A stretch of DNA of 26,058 nucleotides. It comes from Annulohypoxylon bovei var. microspora. Taxonomy: Eukaryota; Ascomycota; Sordariomycetes; Xylariales; Hypoxylaceae. Below are positions 1-9,800 of this stretch, piece after piece; the first letter of the stretch is position 1, and every line of letters starts with the position of its first letter. The stretch spans positions 1-26,058 of the forward strand of contig MU405458.1 in assembly GCA_022836615.1 (NCBI GenBank). The letters are read 5' to 3'. A program made the position numbers and the translations under genes. The notes under the pieces were generated by a model. It was not told the DNA's origin and ran no database searches. It was given only the letters and a program-made list of their open reading frames with translations.

Positions 1-117
1 CAGCCCCGATCGCCAGCCCCCCCGAATCCCAGCCCTGATTTCTCATCCCGATCCCCAGCGGCCCCGATCCCCAGCGGCCCCGAATCCCAGCCCCGATCCC
101 CAGCCCCCCCCCGGATT
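1..117. repeat. C-rich minisatellite, window edge
   Basis: The first ~117 bases are variants of a 12-17 base unit related to CAGCCCCGATCC and CCAGCGGCCCCGATCC, repeated about seven times with small length changes. The array is cut by the window edge, so its full length is unknown. It is very GC-rich, in sharp contrast to the AT-rich block further in. No coding potential is seen. Confidence 0.75.
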
Positions 118-128
118 TCTAACCTTTC

Positions 129-866
129 CCCTTGATTACGTAATTCGCTTTTCGCTTACATAAGCAAGACCTCCAAAGCCCGGGCGGCACCTTGAGCCTT
201 TGGTGGCCTTTTGTGGCCATTGCGCGCTTACGTAATCTTTTTTTAAAACTTTAAATAATTATAACTTTTTAAATAATTTATTTAAAAAATTAAAAAAATT
301 AAAATCGAATTATTTCGATTTTATTATTAATTTTAAATTTTATTTTATTTTATATAAGGTATATAATTTACCTTACATTTTCGTTTTTTCGTTTTTAAAA
401 AATTACCGCATTAGGAAGGCCGATATCTCCAGAAATACCTTATTCGCGGAGATAACGGAGTTAAATTTCTATGACACGAAAAAAATCACCCCGACACAAT
501 AACCCTCCTAAAGTTCGGGCAAACGGGAAAAGCTTTGGTGTGTTTTTTTTCTCCATGGTCCTTATCAAAAATCTCCTATCGCGGTAATCCCGTATCTCCG
601 GCGCTAAAAGTTCGTAAAACCCGTTATCTCCCAAGAGGCCGTTAAGTCCACGGCGATTGATTGGGTGCATCATCTTGTGGGTGGGGCATTTCAACCAATC
701 AAACAACAGATCTCAACTTTCGAGGTGGTCCGTTCGCGAGAAGGTGCGTTTCGACAAGATTCAGTTTTTCGAAAACGAAAAGCTTGTCAAAAGCTGGTTC
801 TCGCGCACGGACCAAATGGGTGGCAGCCCTGACGAATTGATTACCTAAGATGCTTATGTAATTGAC
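129..866. mobile_element. Unclassified repeat element, unmutated copy, possible terminal inverted repeats
   Basis: The part from about 529 to 866 is duplicated at 6,125-6,483, where it has become AT-rich by transitions only. Homology stops close to 866, just after GCTTATGTAATTGA. The inverse of that end resembles TTGATTACGTAA near 133, so I tentatively place the element at 129-866. GATTACGTAA at 134-143 also has an exact inverted partner at 229-238. Bases 240-410 are AT-rich and noncoding. Two short open frames (461-706 minus, 657-848 plus) overlap here; neither resembles a known family, and both are broken in the second copy. It may be a non-autonomous DNA transposon; the class is a guess, the duplication is not. 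Confidence 0.5.
730..810. repeat. Long imperfect stem-loop
   Basis: CCGTTCGCGAGAA at 730-742 matches the inverse of TTCTCGCGCACGG at 798-810 at 12 of 13 positions. Inside it, CGACAAG faces CTTGTC, and TTTTTCG faces CGAAAA across a four-A loop. Together they form a nested hairpin of about 80 bases. The same structure can be traced in the mutated copy at about 6,343-6,429. It lies near the right end of the repeat element and may be a recognition or RNA-structure element of it. Confidence 0.55.
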
Positions 867-894
867 CTAGCACACGTAAAAAAGACCCCTAAGC

Positions 895-1605
895 TGGGTG
901 ACTAAGCAACCCCGCGAGAGGGTGGCCAAAGCGTTAGAAAGGTGGCTACGGGTGGCCACGGGTGGCTGAACGGGTGGCAAGACGGGTGGTTCAACAGGGT
1001 CTAGACAGGGGTTTTAACGGGTAGCTAGAAGGGTGGTTAATCGGGTGGCTATATAGGTGGCCCAGCGGGTATTTTAACAGGTAATTAGATTGGTGGCTTA
1101 TTAAAAGGTGGTTCAACAGGTGGTAAGATAGGGGGTATAACAGATGAATCGACAGGTAGTTAGAAAGGTGGCTACGAATAACTACAAATGGTTCAAGAAA
1201 TGGTTTATTAGGGGTGGTATAATAGGGATGGTTAAATAAACGGATGGCTAGATTGGGGGTTAAACAAATAGCTTAATAAGTTAACGGGAGATTAAACAAA
1301 TGTTTAGATTGGGGGAAGCTACGGGGGTTAAATAGGTAATTAAACCGGTTGCTGCACAGATGGCTTAATAAAGGTTTGACGGGATATTTAATAGGTGGTT
1401 AAAGGGGAGGCTTAATGGATGGTTGGCCAGGGGGTGGTTCTACGGGTAGCATAACGGGAGGCCTGGTGGGTAGCTTAAGGGTTCGATAAGAGGTGGCTTA
1501 CAAAGTAATTACGGGTGGTTCAACGGGCGGTTAGACGGGTGGCAGCACGGGTGGTTAAAGGGGAGGCTTAAAGGGTGGCTAGATGGGTATGCGAACCGCC
1601 AGCCG
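895..1605. repeat. Degenerate G-rich minisatellite (ACGGGTGGCTA-type)
   Basis: About 700 bases consist of diverged copies of a 12-17 base unit built on ACGGGTGGCTAGA, with many variants such as ACGGGTGGTTCA and AGGTGGCTTA. The G-rich strand is the plus strand throughout. Copies are best preserved at both ends (about 930-990 and 1,510-1,590) and most decayed in the middle. No gene is visible in it. The right flank holds a loosely related array with its C-rich strand on plus. Confidence 0.75.
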
Positions 1606-1650
1606 GATGGTGGTGAGTGGTTTCGTCGCATGGTAAAAGAAACAAAAGTG

Positions 1651-1718
1651 GGAGATCGAGGAATCGAACCATCGACCTCCGGCTAAACTCGGGATATTGT
1701 GCCACCCGAACGGGTGGC
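1651..1718 (-). ncRNA. tRNA-like two-hairpin motif with a Pol III B-box
   Basis: Read on the minus strand, this has a hairpin GCCACCCG-TT-CGGGTGGC (1,701-1,718), an A-box-like TGGCACAATAT, and then a 9-bp stem GGAGGTCGA/TCGATCTCC (1,651-1,680, one G-T pair). That stem is capped by GGTTCGATTCC, which fits the internal B-box of Pol III genes. T-rich sequence follows within 20 bases, resembling a Pol III terminator. It cannot be folded as a normal tRNA: the spacing between the boxes is about 10 bases short and no acceptor stem pairs. A tRNA pseudogene, a SINE head, or a real small RNA are all possible. A related motif lies on the plus strand at 25,667-25,746. Confidence 0.4.
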
Positions 1719-1719
1719 C

Positions 1720-3915
1720 TCGCGTAATATTATTTTATTTTATTTATAATTTTCTTAATATTAAAAAAAACGTAAAATCCGAAATAATATAATTTTATAT
1801 TTATTTATTTTTTATTTATATTAATTTTTATATATATAAACGTATTAATTATATAAAAATTTTTATTTTTAATTAATTTTAATTTTTTTTTTAAATAAAT
1901 ATACGCGGTAATTTTATTTATTATATAAGTTTTTTATTAAATATTAAATATATTAATAAACTTTTATTCGTTTAATAAAATTTCGATTAAAAAAAATATA
2001 TATATTTTTTATTTAAAGTTTTTTTAATATTTATAAATTTTAATATTAACTTTTAAACGTAATTTCGTTTAAAAATTTTTTATTTTTTAAATATTTTAAT
2101 AATTCGTAATTATTTTTAACATTTCGATTATTTTAAACTTTTTCGTTTAAAAAACATTATTACGTTTAAACTTTTTTTAATTACGTAAATAATTATTTAT
2201 TAATTAATAAAATAATTAATAAATAATTAATAAATATTAATAATTAATTAATAAAAAATTAATAAAAAATTAATAAGCTTTTTTAAATTTAATTAATATT
2301 AATAAAATGTTTTTAATTAATTAAATTCATTTATTTTTTTAATTAAATGTATTTTTTTTTTAAATTTACTTTTTAATTATTTATATATTTAATAACCTTT
2401 TTAAATTATTTTTTTAATTAACCACGTTTTTAATCACGTGTTAAACCATTTTTAAATTAACGTAAAAATTATTTTTTTAAAAATTAATTAATCATTTATT
2501 TTTAAAACTTTTATTTAATTATATAAAAATAAATTAATTTAAATTAAAAATTAAATTTTTAAAATCATGTAAATCTTTAAAATTATATAAAATTAATGGT
2601 TAAAATTAAGGTTAAAATCCGGGGGTTTAAAAGGTGGTGGGAATTTTTTATATAAAAATATATTTTTTTTATTAAAAAATTAAAAAATTATTTAACTTAT
2701 TATTTAATTAATTAAATAATTAAATATTTAATTAATTAATTAATTAATAAATTAATTAAATATTTAATCGGGTATTAAATTAAATATATAATTAAATATT
2801 TAATTATTTATTTAATTAATTAATTTATTAATAAATTAATTAAATATTTAATTAAATATTTAATTAAATATTTAATTAATTAATTATTTAATTAATTTTT
2901 AAATTAATTTTTAAATTAATTTTTTAATTAAGGTTTTAATTAATTAATAAATTAATTAATCATTTAATTAATTAATTAATTAATTAATTATTAAATTAAA
3001 AATTAATTAATTAAATAATTAATAACATTTTTTAAATAAATTTTATTTTTTTTTCCATTTTATTATTTCCTTTTTTTACTTTATTTCCCACCTCGTTTTC
3101 CACCTTTTTTTTTAAACTTTTTTTCATTTAATAACTTTCTACGAAAAAAAAATTTTAAGGTTTTTTTTTCTTTTTTTTAATCCTTGTAACTTTAAAAAAG
3201 TAAAAACGCCTCGGAGCTTATAAAGGTCGCGTTTTCCCGGACATTATAAAAGGCCGTATTAAAAAAAAAAAAAAAAAAACCTTAAAAATTTTAATAATTA
3301 TTCGTGGCGTGCCGTTTCCATTGCCGCGGTTTAATTAAAATACGGTTTAAAATAATAAATAAACCATTATAAGGTGTTTTATTTTCGCGTAATAAATATA
3401 TTTTTTTTTTAAGTTTTTTAAACTTTTAATTTAATTTTTATTATATTTTTAATAAATTATTATTATTTTAACGTGAATTATTTATTTAATTTATTATTAT
3501 AATTATCGTAACGATTAAAATTATATAATTTATTTTATTTATAATTATATTTTCGTTTTCGTTAAATTTTAATTTTTATTTTTAAATAATTACCGTGTTA
3601 ATAAAATTAACGATTTTTTAATTAAATGTTTTTTCGTATTAAATAATCGTAAAACGATTTTTTTTTTTTATAATTTAATGTTTTTTTTATTTTAATTATT
3701 ACGTTATTAATTTTAATTATTTATTTATCGTAATGTTTTTTATTTAATTTTTTTATTATAAAAACGTTTTTTAATTTATTATTTAATCCCGTATTAATAT
3801 AATTAATTTTTTTTTTAATTTAACCCGTTAATTAAAATTAATTTATTTTCGAAATTAATAAAAAAAATCGTTAATATATTAAGAAATATTTTAACGTATT
3901 TTAATTAAATTTTAA
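1720..3915 (-). mobile_element. Ty3/gypsy family A, truncated 5'-region fragment
   Basis: After removal of the R1 insertion, this stretch aligns collinearly and in the same orientation with 22,330-22,878 plus 24,203-24,745, inside the near-complete chromovirus A. It corresponds to the gag-side region between the protease/RT start and the 5' LTR. No LTR or pol is present. The left end (about 1,715) abuts the GC-rich flank, and the right end (about 3,915) abuts the 3' side of chromovirus B. Differences from the other copy are nearly all transitions, as expected for two RIP-mutated copies. No protein domain is readable. Confidence 0.7.
2143..3288 (+). mobile_element. R1, copy 1 of unclassified repeat R, nested in family A
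   Basis: Begins TCGTTTAAAAAACATTATTACG-like and ends in an 18-A run followed by CCTTAAAAA. Two further copies are at 20,362-21,617 (same strand) and 22,879-24,202 (opposite strand). Comparison with the uninterrupted site at 22,770-22,800 places the insertion exactly and shows a short T-rich target duplication (TTTT on both sides). Internal order: TTAATTAA-rich stretch, pyrimidine-rich tract, and a GC-richer core with CTCGGAGCTTA and GTCGCGTTTTCCCGG, then poly-A. It has no coding capacity. It could be a solo LTR or a nonautonomous element. Confidence 0.7.
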
Positions 3916-6125
3916 TAAATTATTACGGCGAATAAATTTCAAATTAAAATAAAGCTTATGTAACGGTAAAACCATATACTTTATTAACGAGAATATTTAA
4001 AATAAAAAATTAAAAAAAAAAAAGTTATAAAATAATTTCTTTTAAAAGGTTTTTATATATTAACTTTACGGTTAAAATATTAATTAATTATTTTATTAAT
4101 ATACCTTAAAAATAATAATAATTAAACGCCGTTATATAACCTTTTTTTTTAAAAGAAGATTTAATTTATAAAAAAAATTAATTATTTATTAATACATTTA
4201 TAACTTACTCTTTTAATTTCCTTTTTTCTTACGGTAAATAAATTATTTTTATCCATTATTTTTAATATTTTATTTTTCGTAATAACCTTAATCCATTATT
4301 AAAATTTAATTAAAAAATTAATAACTTTAAAATATAAATTATAAAAATCCTTTACCTTAATTAACGCATTAAAAAAATCCTTAAAAGGATATTACATTAA
4401 ATTAAAATTATAATTTATTTAATCCATTTTATATTAAAGTTTTCTTTTAAAAAACTTAAAACTTAATATTTTAAATATTTTATATTTTTATTCCCCATCG
4501 ATTTCCATTAAAAATAAAAAATCTATTATTTATTTTAAAATTAAATTATTTAAAACTTTAATTAATTAATTTACGTTTAAAACTTAATGGATTTTTATAT
4601 TTAAAAATAAATTAATTTTAAAAACGTTATAATAAAACTCCGTTAACACTTTAAAAGGATTTATTATCGGGTAATTTAAGCCGTTATAAAAGCGATTTAT
4701 TTATTAATTACTTTTATAAATATATATTTAATCGTTTATTATTTAATTTATTAACCGTTTTTTTTTATTAATTTATTCGCTTTAACGATCTTATATTAAT
4801 AAAAGGTTTTCGTAAATTTATTATATAATAAAAATTCGGCGCTTCGTTAATAATTAAATAATAATATAATTAAGCTTTTTTTAAAAGGTTTTAAATTTAT
4901 AAATATAAATTTATTAATTAAAAATCATTTTTAAAACGAATCCCATTTCCATTTTTACGGAAAAAAACCTTATATTCGAATATAATTAAATAACGTACGC
5001 AAAATTTAAATAAAATAATATTTTTAATTAATTATTTTAAAAATAATTTACGAAAAATCGTAATTTCATTTAAATAAATTAATTAAAAATCTCCGTTTAA
5101 TTATTAAATTATAAATACTTTATTATCGATTTATAAAAATCCACCTTAATAAATTTAATTAATTTATTTAAAAAAACGATTATAAATTAAAAACCTTTAT
5201 TAAATATATTTATAATATAAGTTTATAAATTATGTAACGGTATAAGTTTTATATATAAGTAACGAAAAAAATCTTTTATTTAATTAATTAACGATTATTA
5301 AAATTAAATTAAACCTTTCGTAATTAAAAAACATAAACTTAAAATCCATTAAAATATATTATTATATTTATTCGTTAATAAAAAGTGATTAAAATAAGCT
5401 TATTAATTTAACTTTAAGGTTTTAATTTTTTTAACATTATTTATAATGAACGTAATAATAATTTATAAACGTTTTTATATTAAACCATAAATACTTTTTT
5501 AACATTATTATATACATTTTATTTTAATTTAAATATATTCGATTTAAAGGATAATAAAACTTATTATATAATTTAATATAAAGTTTCCCGTTATTAAAAA
5601 CCATTAATTTTTCTTTTAAAAGTAATAATTTATTTTATAAAACGTATTTATTTTTTCTTTTTTTAACCCGTTTACGTTACGTTTTTAATTTAATAATATT
5701 TTAATTAACCGTTAAAATGGTGTTAATTAACTTAATACCTTAAAATAATTTTTCCTTAAAAACCTTTATTATAATTAAAATATATTAAAGGTTAAAAAAT
5801 AATAAATTCGTTAAAAGTTCATTAATTAAAGGTTATAAAAGATTTATTCCACCATAAAATATTAAAAAAAATAATAAAATAATAAATTAATTATACTTTT
5901 TAATTACTTTTTAAATAATTAAATTAACCGCCTTTTAAAATAAAGCATTAATTATTATATTTTCCTTTTTTAAACAATAATATAACTCGTAATTAAATCG
6001 AAATAAATGTTCATTTTAACCGGCTTAATAAAAATTCAACGTCTTTTTAATAATAAAATATTATAACATTTAATAATTTATAAATATATCGAATACCCGA
6101 GTTTAACGAAGGTAATTATACAAGT
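3916..6125 (-). mobile_element. Chromovirus B (Ty3/gypsy), 3' half only
   Basis: A minus-strand retroelement remnant carrying, in order, the end of RNase H, a full-length integrase and a chromodomain. Bases 3,916-4,340 downstream of the chromodomain are noncoding and should contain the 3' untranslated region and perhaps an LTR, but no second LTR was found in the window. The 5' end is lost at about 6,125, where the mutated copy of the left-flank element begins; no reverse transcriptase was recognised beyond it. It differs from chromovirus A in sequence at every shared domain. Confidence 0.7.
4350..6125 (-). pseudogene. Chromovirus B pol: RNase H end, integrase, chromodomain
   Basis: Read with RIP-type stops tolerated. 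RNase H C-terminal part (about 5,935-6,065) shows YFIIKKTLN then Q-A-G-Q-N-E-H-L and KKENIIINAL, matching the tract that ends RPGK-N-ADALSR in gypsy elements. The integrase zinc-binding part (about 5,300-5,540) shows HYKQCQKN, with one Cys changed to Tyr. The catalytic core follows, with N-K-G-F-Q-F-I where S-D-R-G-Q-F is usual, and LQFNNQTEIFNQF where HPQTDGQTERxNQ is usual (about 5,050-5,150). The C-terminal LDDKRxGPY-like and LQRLKLPDNK stretch is at about 4,690-4,810. The chromodomain at about 4,360-4,540 has KIFKILSFKFFKRKLQYKMD and an N-A-x-x-L-V-K-D-F end. Asp and Gly loss fits RIP; the gene is dead. Confidence 0.75.
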
Positions 6126-6483
6126 AAAGCTTTAATGTGTTTTTTTTTTCTTCCATGGTTTATTTTTATTAAAAATCTTTTATCGCAATAATCCCATATT
6201 TCCGGCGTTAAAAGTTTATAAACCCCGTTATTTCTTAAAAAGTTATTATGTTTATAATAATTAATTAAATGCATCGTTTTATAAGTGGGATTATTTTAAA
6301 GCTTTTAATTAATTAAATCTATAAATTTTAACTTTTAAAATAACTCATTCGCAAAAAAATAAGTTTCGATAAAATTTAATTTTTCGAAAACGAAAAACTT
6401 GTCAAAAACTAGCTCTCACGCACGGACCATATAAGTGATAACCTTAATAAATTAATTATTTAAAGCGCTTATTTAATTAAAAT
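6125..6483. mobile_element. RIP-mutated, left-truncated copy of the 129-866 element
   Basis: Collinear with about 529-866. In the best 44 bases (6,386-6,429 against 771-814) there are five differences, all transitions and no transversions. Elsewhere C-to-T and G-to-A changes are dense, and both short open frames are destroyed. The left end coincides with the point where chromovirus B pol stops, so this copy either inserted into or was joined to that element. The right end matches the inferred end of the unmutated copy near GCTTATTTAATT. Confidence 0.85.
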
Positions 6484-7937
6484 CTTTTGGTTTTTATACA
6501 CGGAATTATTATAATTATTTAAGGTAATTATATAATTAAAAATAACATTAAATTTATAATACCCATTAATTAAATTTGTAATACACAACCATTATAATAA
6601 AGGTTTAAGTTTAATTAATACACGTTTCGTTATATAAATCCCCATATAAACATAAATATTTTTTTCCATTTTTATTTACCTTTTTCCCATTAAATTTATC
6701 CTTAAATTCATTCAATTATTCCCACGTAAATATAAATTTAATTAAAAAAAGAAACATATATTTTAAAAAAGCTTTTAAAAAGTTATTTTTATATAACTTT
6801 AATATATTTTATTTCATTTATTTAATAAAAGAAATTTAATTAAAAATTAATAATTTATTTATACAATTAAATATATAAGCCACAACTTAATTAAGTTATA
6901 ATTACATGTATAAAGTAACTTAATTTCGAAGCTTTAAAATATAACGTATTTTAAATTTAAGAAATGGCAACTTAATTCATTAAAAGGGCTTTTAAATATA
7001 ATTTTAAATTATTCATTTTATATAAATTAAAACAATATATTACGTACAATGTGGCGGCTTGAAATTATGGTTAAAATCAAGTGAAATTAATGTTTTTAAT
7101 CGTGGCGTTAATCGTAAATAATTAAAAGGGATACCTTTATTTATATATAAAATTATATAATAAAACTTATATTAAATAAGCTCGGATTTTTATTATAATA
7201 ATATATTATAAATTTAACTAATTAATAATTCTTTAAATTTAATTTAACATATGTAAAAAAAAATTTTAATTTTAAAAAAATAAGTTAAAATAATTAAAAA
7301 TGGTTTATTTAATAAAGGTAATTTATATAAGTGATTTAATAAAAAACTTAATAAATATAATTATTTAAGGCGTTTACTTAATTAATTATTATAACTTATT
7401 TAATTATAAGTTAATAACTTTAAATTCATTGATTTTATTAATTAATTTAATTTTAATAATTTTATTTAATTCGATTTTTTCGCTTTAATTCAATTCAATT
7501 CACTTTAATTAATTTAATTCATTTTATTTTATTTAATTTAATATAATTGAATTAATTTAATTTAATTATATTTAAAATTATACATTTAAAATTCCTTATA
7601 ATATAATAAAAAAAATATAAATTAATATATTATTAATCGTTACCTTTTTTTTAAATCTTTATATTTTTATTATATTCGTTTTTTTACTTACTTTATTCCA
7701 CATCATTTTTTCCACTATTATATTAACTTAAAATAATGTTATGTATTCGAAAAAAAGGAATTACATTTATTACATTGTTTACGGTTTATTAAAAAATAAT
7801 GGGGGTTAGTTTAATGAATTTTTATAATAAAAAAAAGGAATTAAATTAAAAGGTTATTAAATAATTATGTAAAATATGTTTTAAGAAATATTATAAATAA
7901 ACCGTATATTTCGTATAACATTACTTTTTTATTTTTA
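6484..7937. other. AT-rich decayed sequence, no recognised gene
   Basis: About 1.45 kb of low-complexity AT-rich sequence. On the minus strand, one frame across about 6,500-6,770 has few stops if TAA/TAG are read as mutated Gln/Trp codons, and it is rich in Lys, Asn and Ile. It did not resemble a family I know. A slightly less AT-biased patch lies at 6,960-7,110. Nothing else is supported. Confidence 0.5.
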
Positions 7938-8207
7938 TTTCCGTTAACGTTATTGTTTCCGTTAAAATTATTGTTTTTATTAAAGATTCCGTTTTTATTA
8001 AAAGTTTCGTTTCCGTTAAAGGTTTCGTTTCCGTTGGAAGTTTCGTTTTTATTGGAAGTTTCGTTTTTATTAAAGGTTTCGTTTTTATTAAAAGTTTCGT
8101 TTTTATTAAAAATTTCATTTTCGATAAAACTTTCGTTTCCGGTGGAGCTTTCGTTTTTAGTGGAACTTTCGTTTTTAATGGAGGTTTTGTTTTTAATAAA
8201 AGTTTTG
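7938..8207. repeat. 18-bp minisatellite, 15 units without any indel
   Basis: Fifteen consecutive 18-base units of the form TTTTTATTAAAAGTTTCG, with variants such as TTTCCGTTGGAAGTTTCG, run in perfect register; a partial sixteenth follows. Because 18 is a multiple of three, frames stay open on both strands (about 92 and 105 codons). The minus-strand reading gives a six-residue repeat like TKLLIK / TKPLIK / TKLPTE. Positions 4-5, 8-10 and 12-13 of the unit vary most. It may be a simple noncoding satellite, or the remains of a coding hexapeptide repeat. The open frames alone are not evidence for a gene. Confidence 0.85.
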
Positions 8208-9800
8208 TTTTTATTGAAATTATTATTTTAATTATCATTATTATTATAATTACGTTTAATTTTAAATAATTATGTATTTATAATATAATTTATTTACTTT
8301 AAATCCAAGCCTTATATATAAAGTATTATATAATCATTATAATTATAATAAAAAAGGTTAATAAATAAATACATTATTAATATAAAATATAAATTATAAA
8401 GGTTTAAAATATAATTAATTATTTAAAAAAAAAAAATTCAAAAGTTTAAATATAAAATATTATATTTTATATATAATAATAATTTTTATACATTTAATAT
8501 ATTAAAATAATTTTAATCGAAATAAAGTAATTCCATAGTTTTTTTATTAAATCATTTTTAAATTTTTCTTTAAAAATTAATAATTCCGGTACATGATTTA
8601 TATTAAAGGCCTTATCGATGTATAATATTAATTTCGATATAATTAATAACATTTATTTTTAATTAAAAAAATTAATATAAAACCTTATTTTTATATATAA
8701 TTCCATACATTACATATTTTACATTTAATTTAATTAATTTTTAATTTAAAATTTTAAATTTAAAATTATAAGGTTATAAATAAATTATATTAACCATTAT
8801 TTTTAAATTTTTCATTATTAATTATTTTTATAAATATTCATATAATTTTTAATTTTATTACTTTATTATTTTTAAGTTTACCATATAATAATAAAATTAA
8901 TAATAATAAAATAAACTTATATAAAATGGATTCGAAAAAGCTCCTTTTTAACGATTTATTTAAAAATGCTCCGCTTTATAGCCGGTACCGATCTCGTTTT
9001 AATAATTTCCTCTTTATTCCGTTATTAAATCTTTATATAAACCTTAATATTATTCGTTATTAAAAGATAACCATTTATAATAAATACACCAATGATAATT
9101 ATATATATTATATTAAAGACATATAAAATATTTTCGTTATAAATAAAGTAATTATTAAATCGAACCATTTAAATAAAATGCTTTTTATGTAAAATTATTA
9201 ATAATTAAATTTAAATAAAGTTTAAGCTTTTATTTTAATCACTTTATATTTGTGGGCGATAAGTATAGAAGTTCCCATTATTTTATTTTAAGGTAAAGTA
9301 AATGTATGTTTAAAATTCATTTAATTTCGTAATTAATATGTGTTATAAATTAAAAAACACAATATATTGGTTTAAATTTATATTATTAATATTATTCTTA
9401 ATATAACTTAATTATATTTGATTTTTAAAATAAAGTTATTAATAAAAAATTAAACTTAAGATTTGTTAAATAAATTAAGCCATTTACTTTGCTTATTAAG
9501 GTTTAATTTTACTAAGCTTTTATACATTATTTTTAATTTTAATCCTTTATATAATTAATGTGTTACATAAATTAAATATAACATTTTATTTAAAAAACAT
9601 AATAACGATTTATCATTTATATATAATAATATACATAAATTTAATATTATTATTTAAAATAAGAAATTTATAACATTAATTAATTAAAAAATAATAAGTT
9701 TCTTTAGGTTAAAGTATATTAAGAAGGTTTATTATATTTATAAAAGTTTAAACAAAAAAAATTTATATTTTTATAACTTTTCCATAAAATAAATCGCCGA
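8208..9800. other. AT-rich stretch downstream of the Helitron, no recognised gene
   Basis: AT-rich sequence without a recognisable domain on either strand. It should contain the 3' end of the Helitron (near its upper coordinates) and whatever target that inserted into. The Helitron terminal hairpin and CTRR end could not be picked out by eye. The one compositional exception is the small open frame at 8,926-9,063, listed separately. Confidence 0.5.
8926..9063 (+). CDS. Small open frame of 45 codons, unrecognised
   Basis: ATG at 8,926 opens a 45-codon frame beginning MDSKKLLFNDLF and containing YSRYRSRF, closed by TAA. It stands out because about 85 bases (8,930-9,015) keep many C and G bases, including CGA, CGG, CGT and TCG codons, inside sequence that has otherwise lost them. 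It could be a surviving scrap of a host exon or of a captured gene. It matches no family I recognise and may equally be chance. There is no visible intron signal, promoter or partner gene. Confidence 0.2.
   Translation: MDSKKLLFNDLFKNAPLYSRYRSRFNNFLFIPLLNLYINLNIIRY

Noticed and set aside
461..706. 81-codon minus-strand frame as a gene
   Set aside because: Matches no family I know, lies within a duplicated repeat element, overlaps another frame and is destroyed in the second copy.
1651..1718. Canonical tRNA gene
   Set aside because: Only the B-box cap fits. There is no acceptor stem, the T stem does not pair as five bases, and the box spacing is too short. The same applies to 25,667-25,757.
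2690..3030. CRISPR-like or origin-like array in TTAATTAA-rich DNA
   Set aside because: These are low-complexity AT repeats inside repeat R, without unique spacers; the same tract recurs in R2 and R3.
7921..8238. Paired 105- and 92-codon frames as overlapping genes
   Set aside because: Open frames follow automatically from an 18-bp unit without stops; kept only as a minisatellite.
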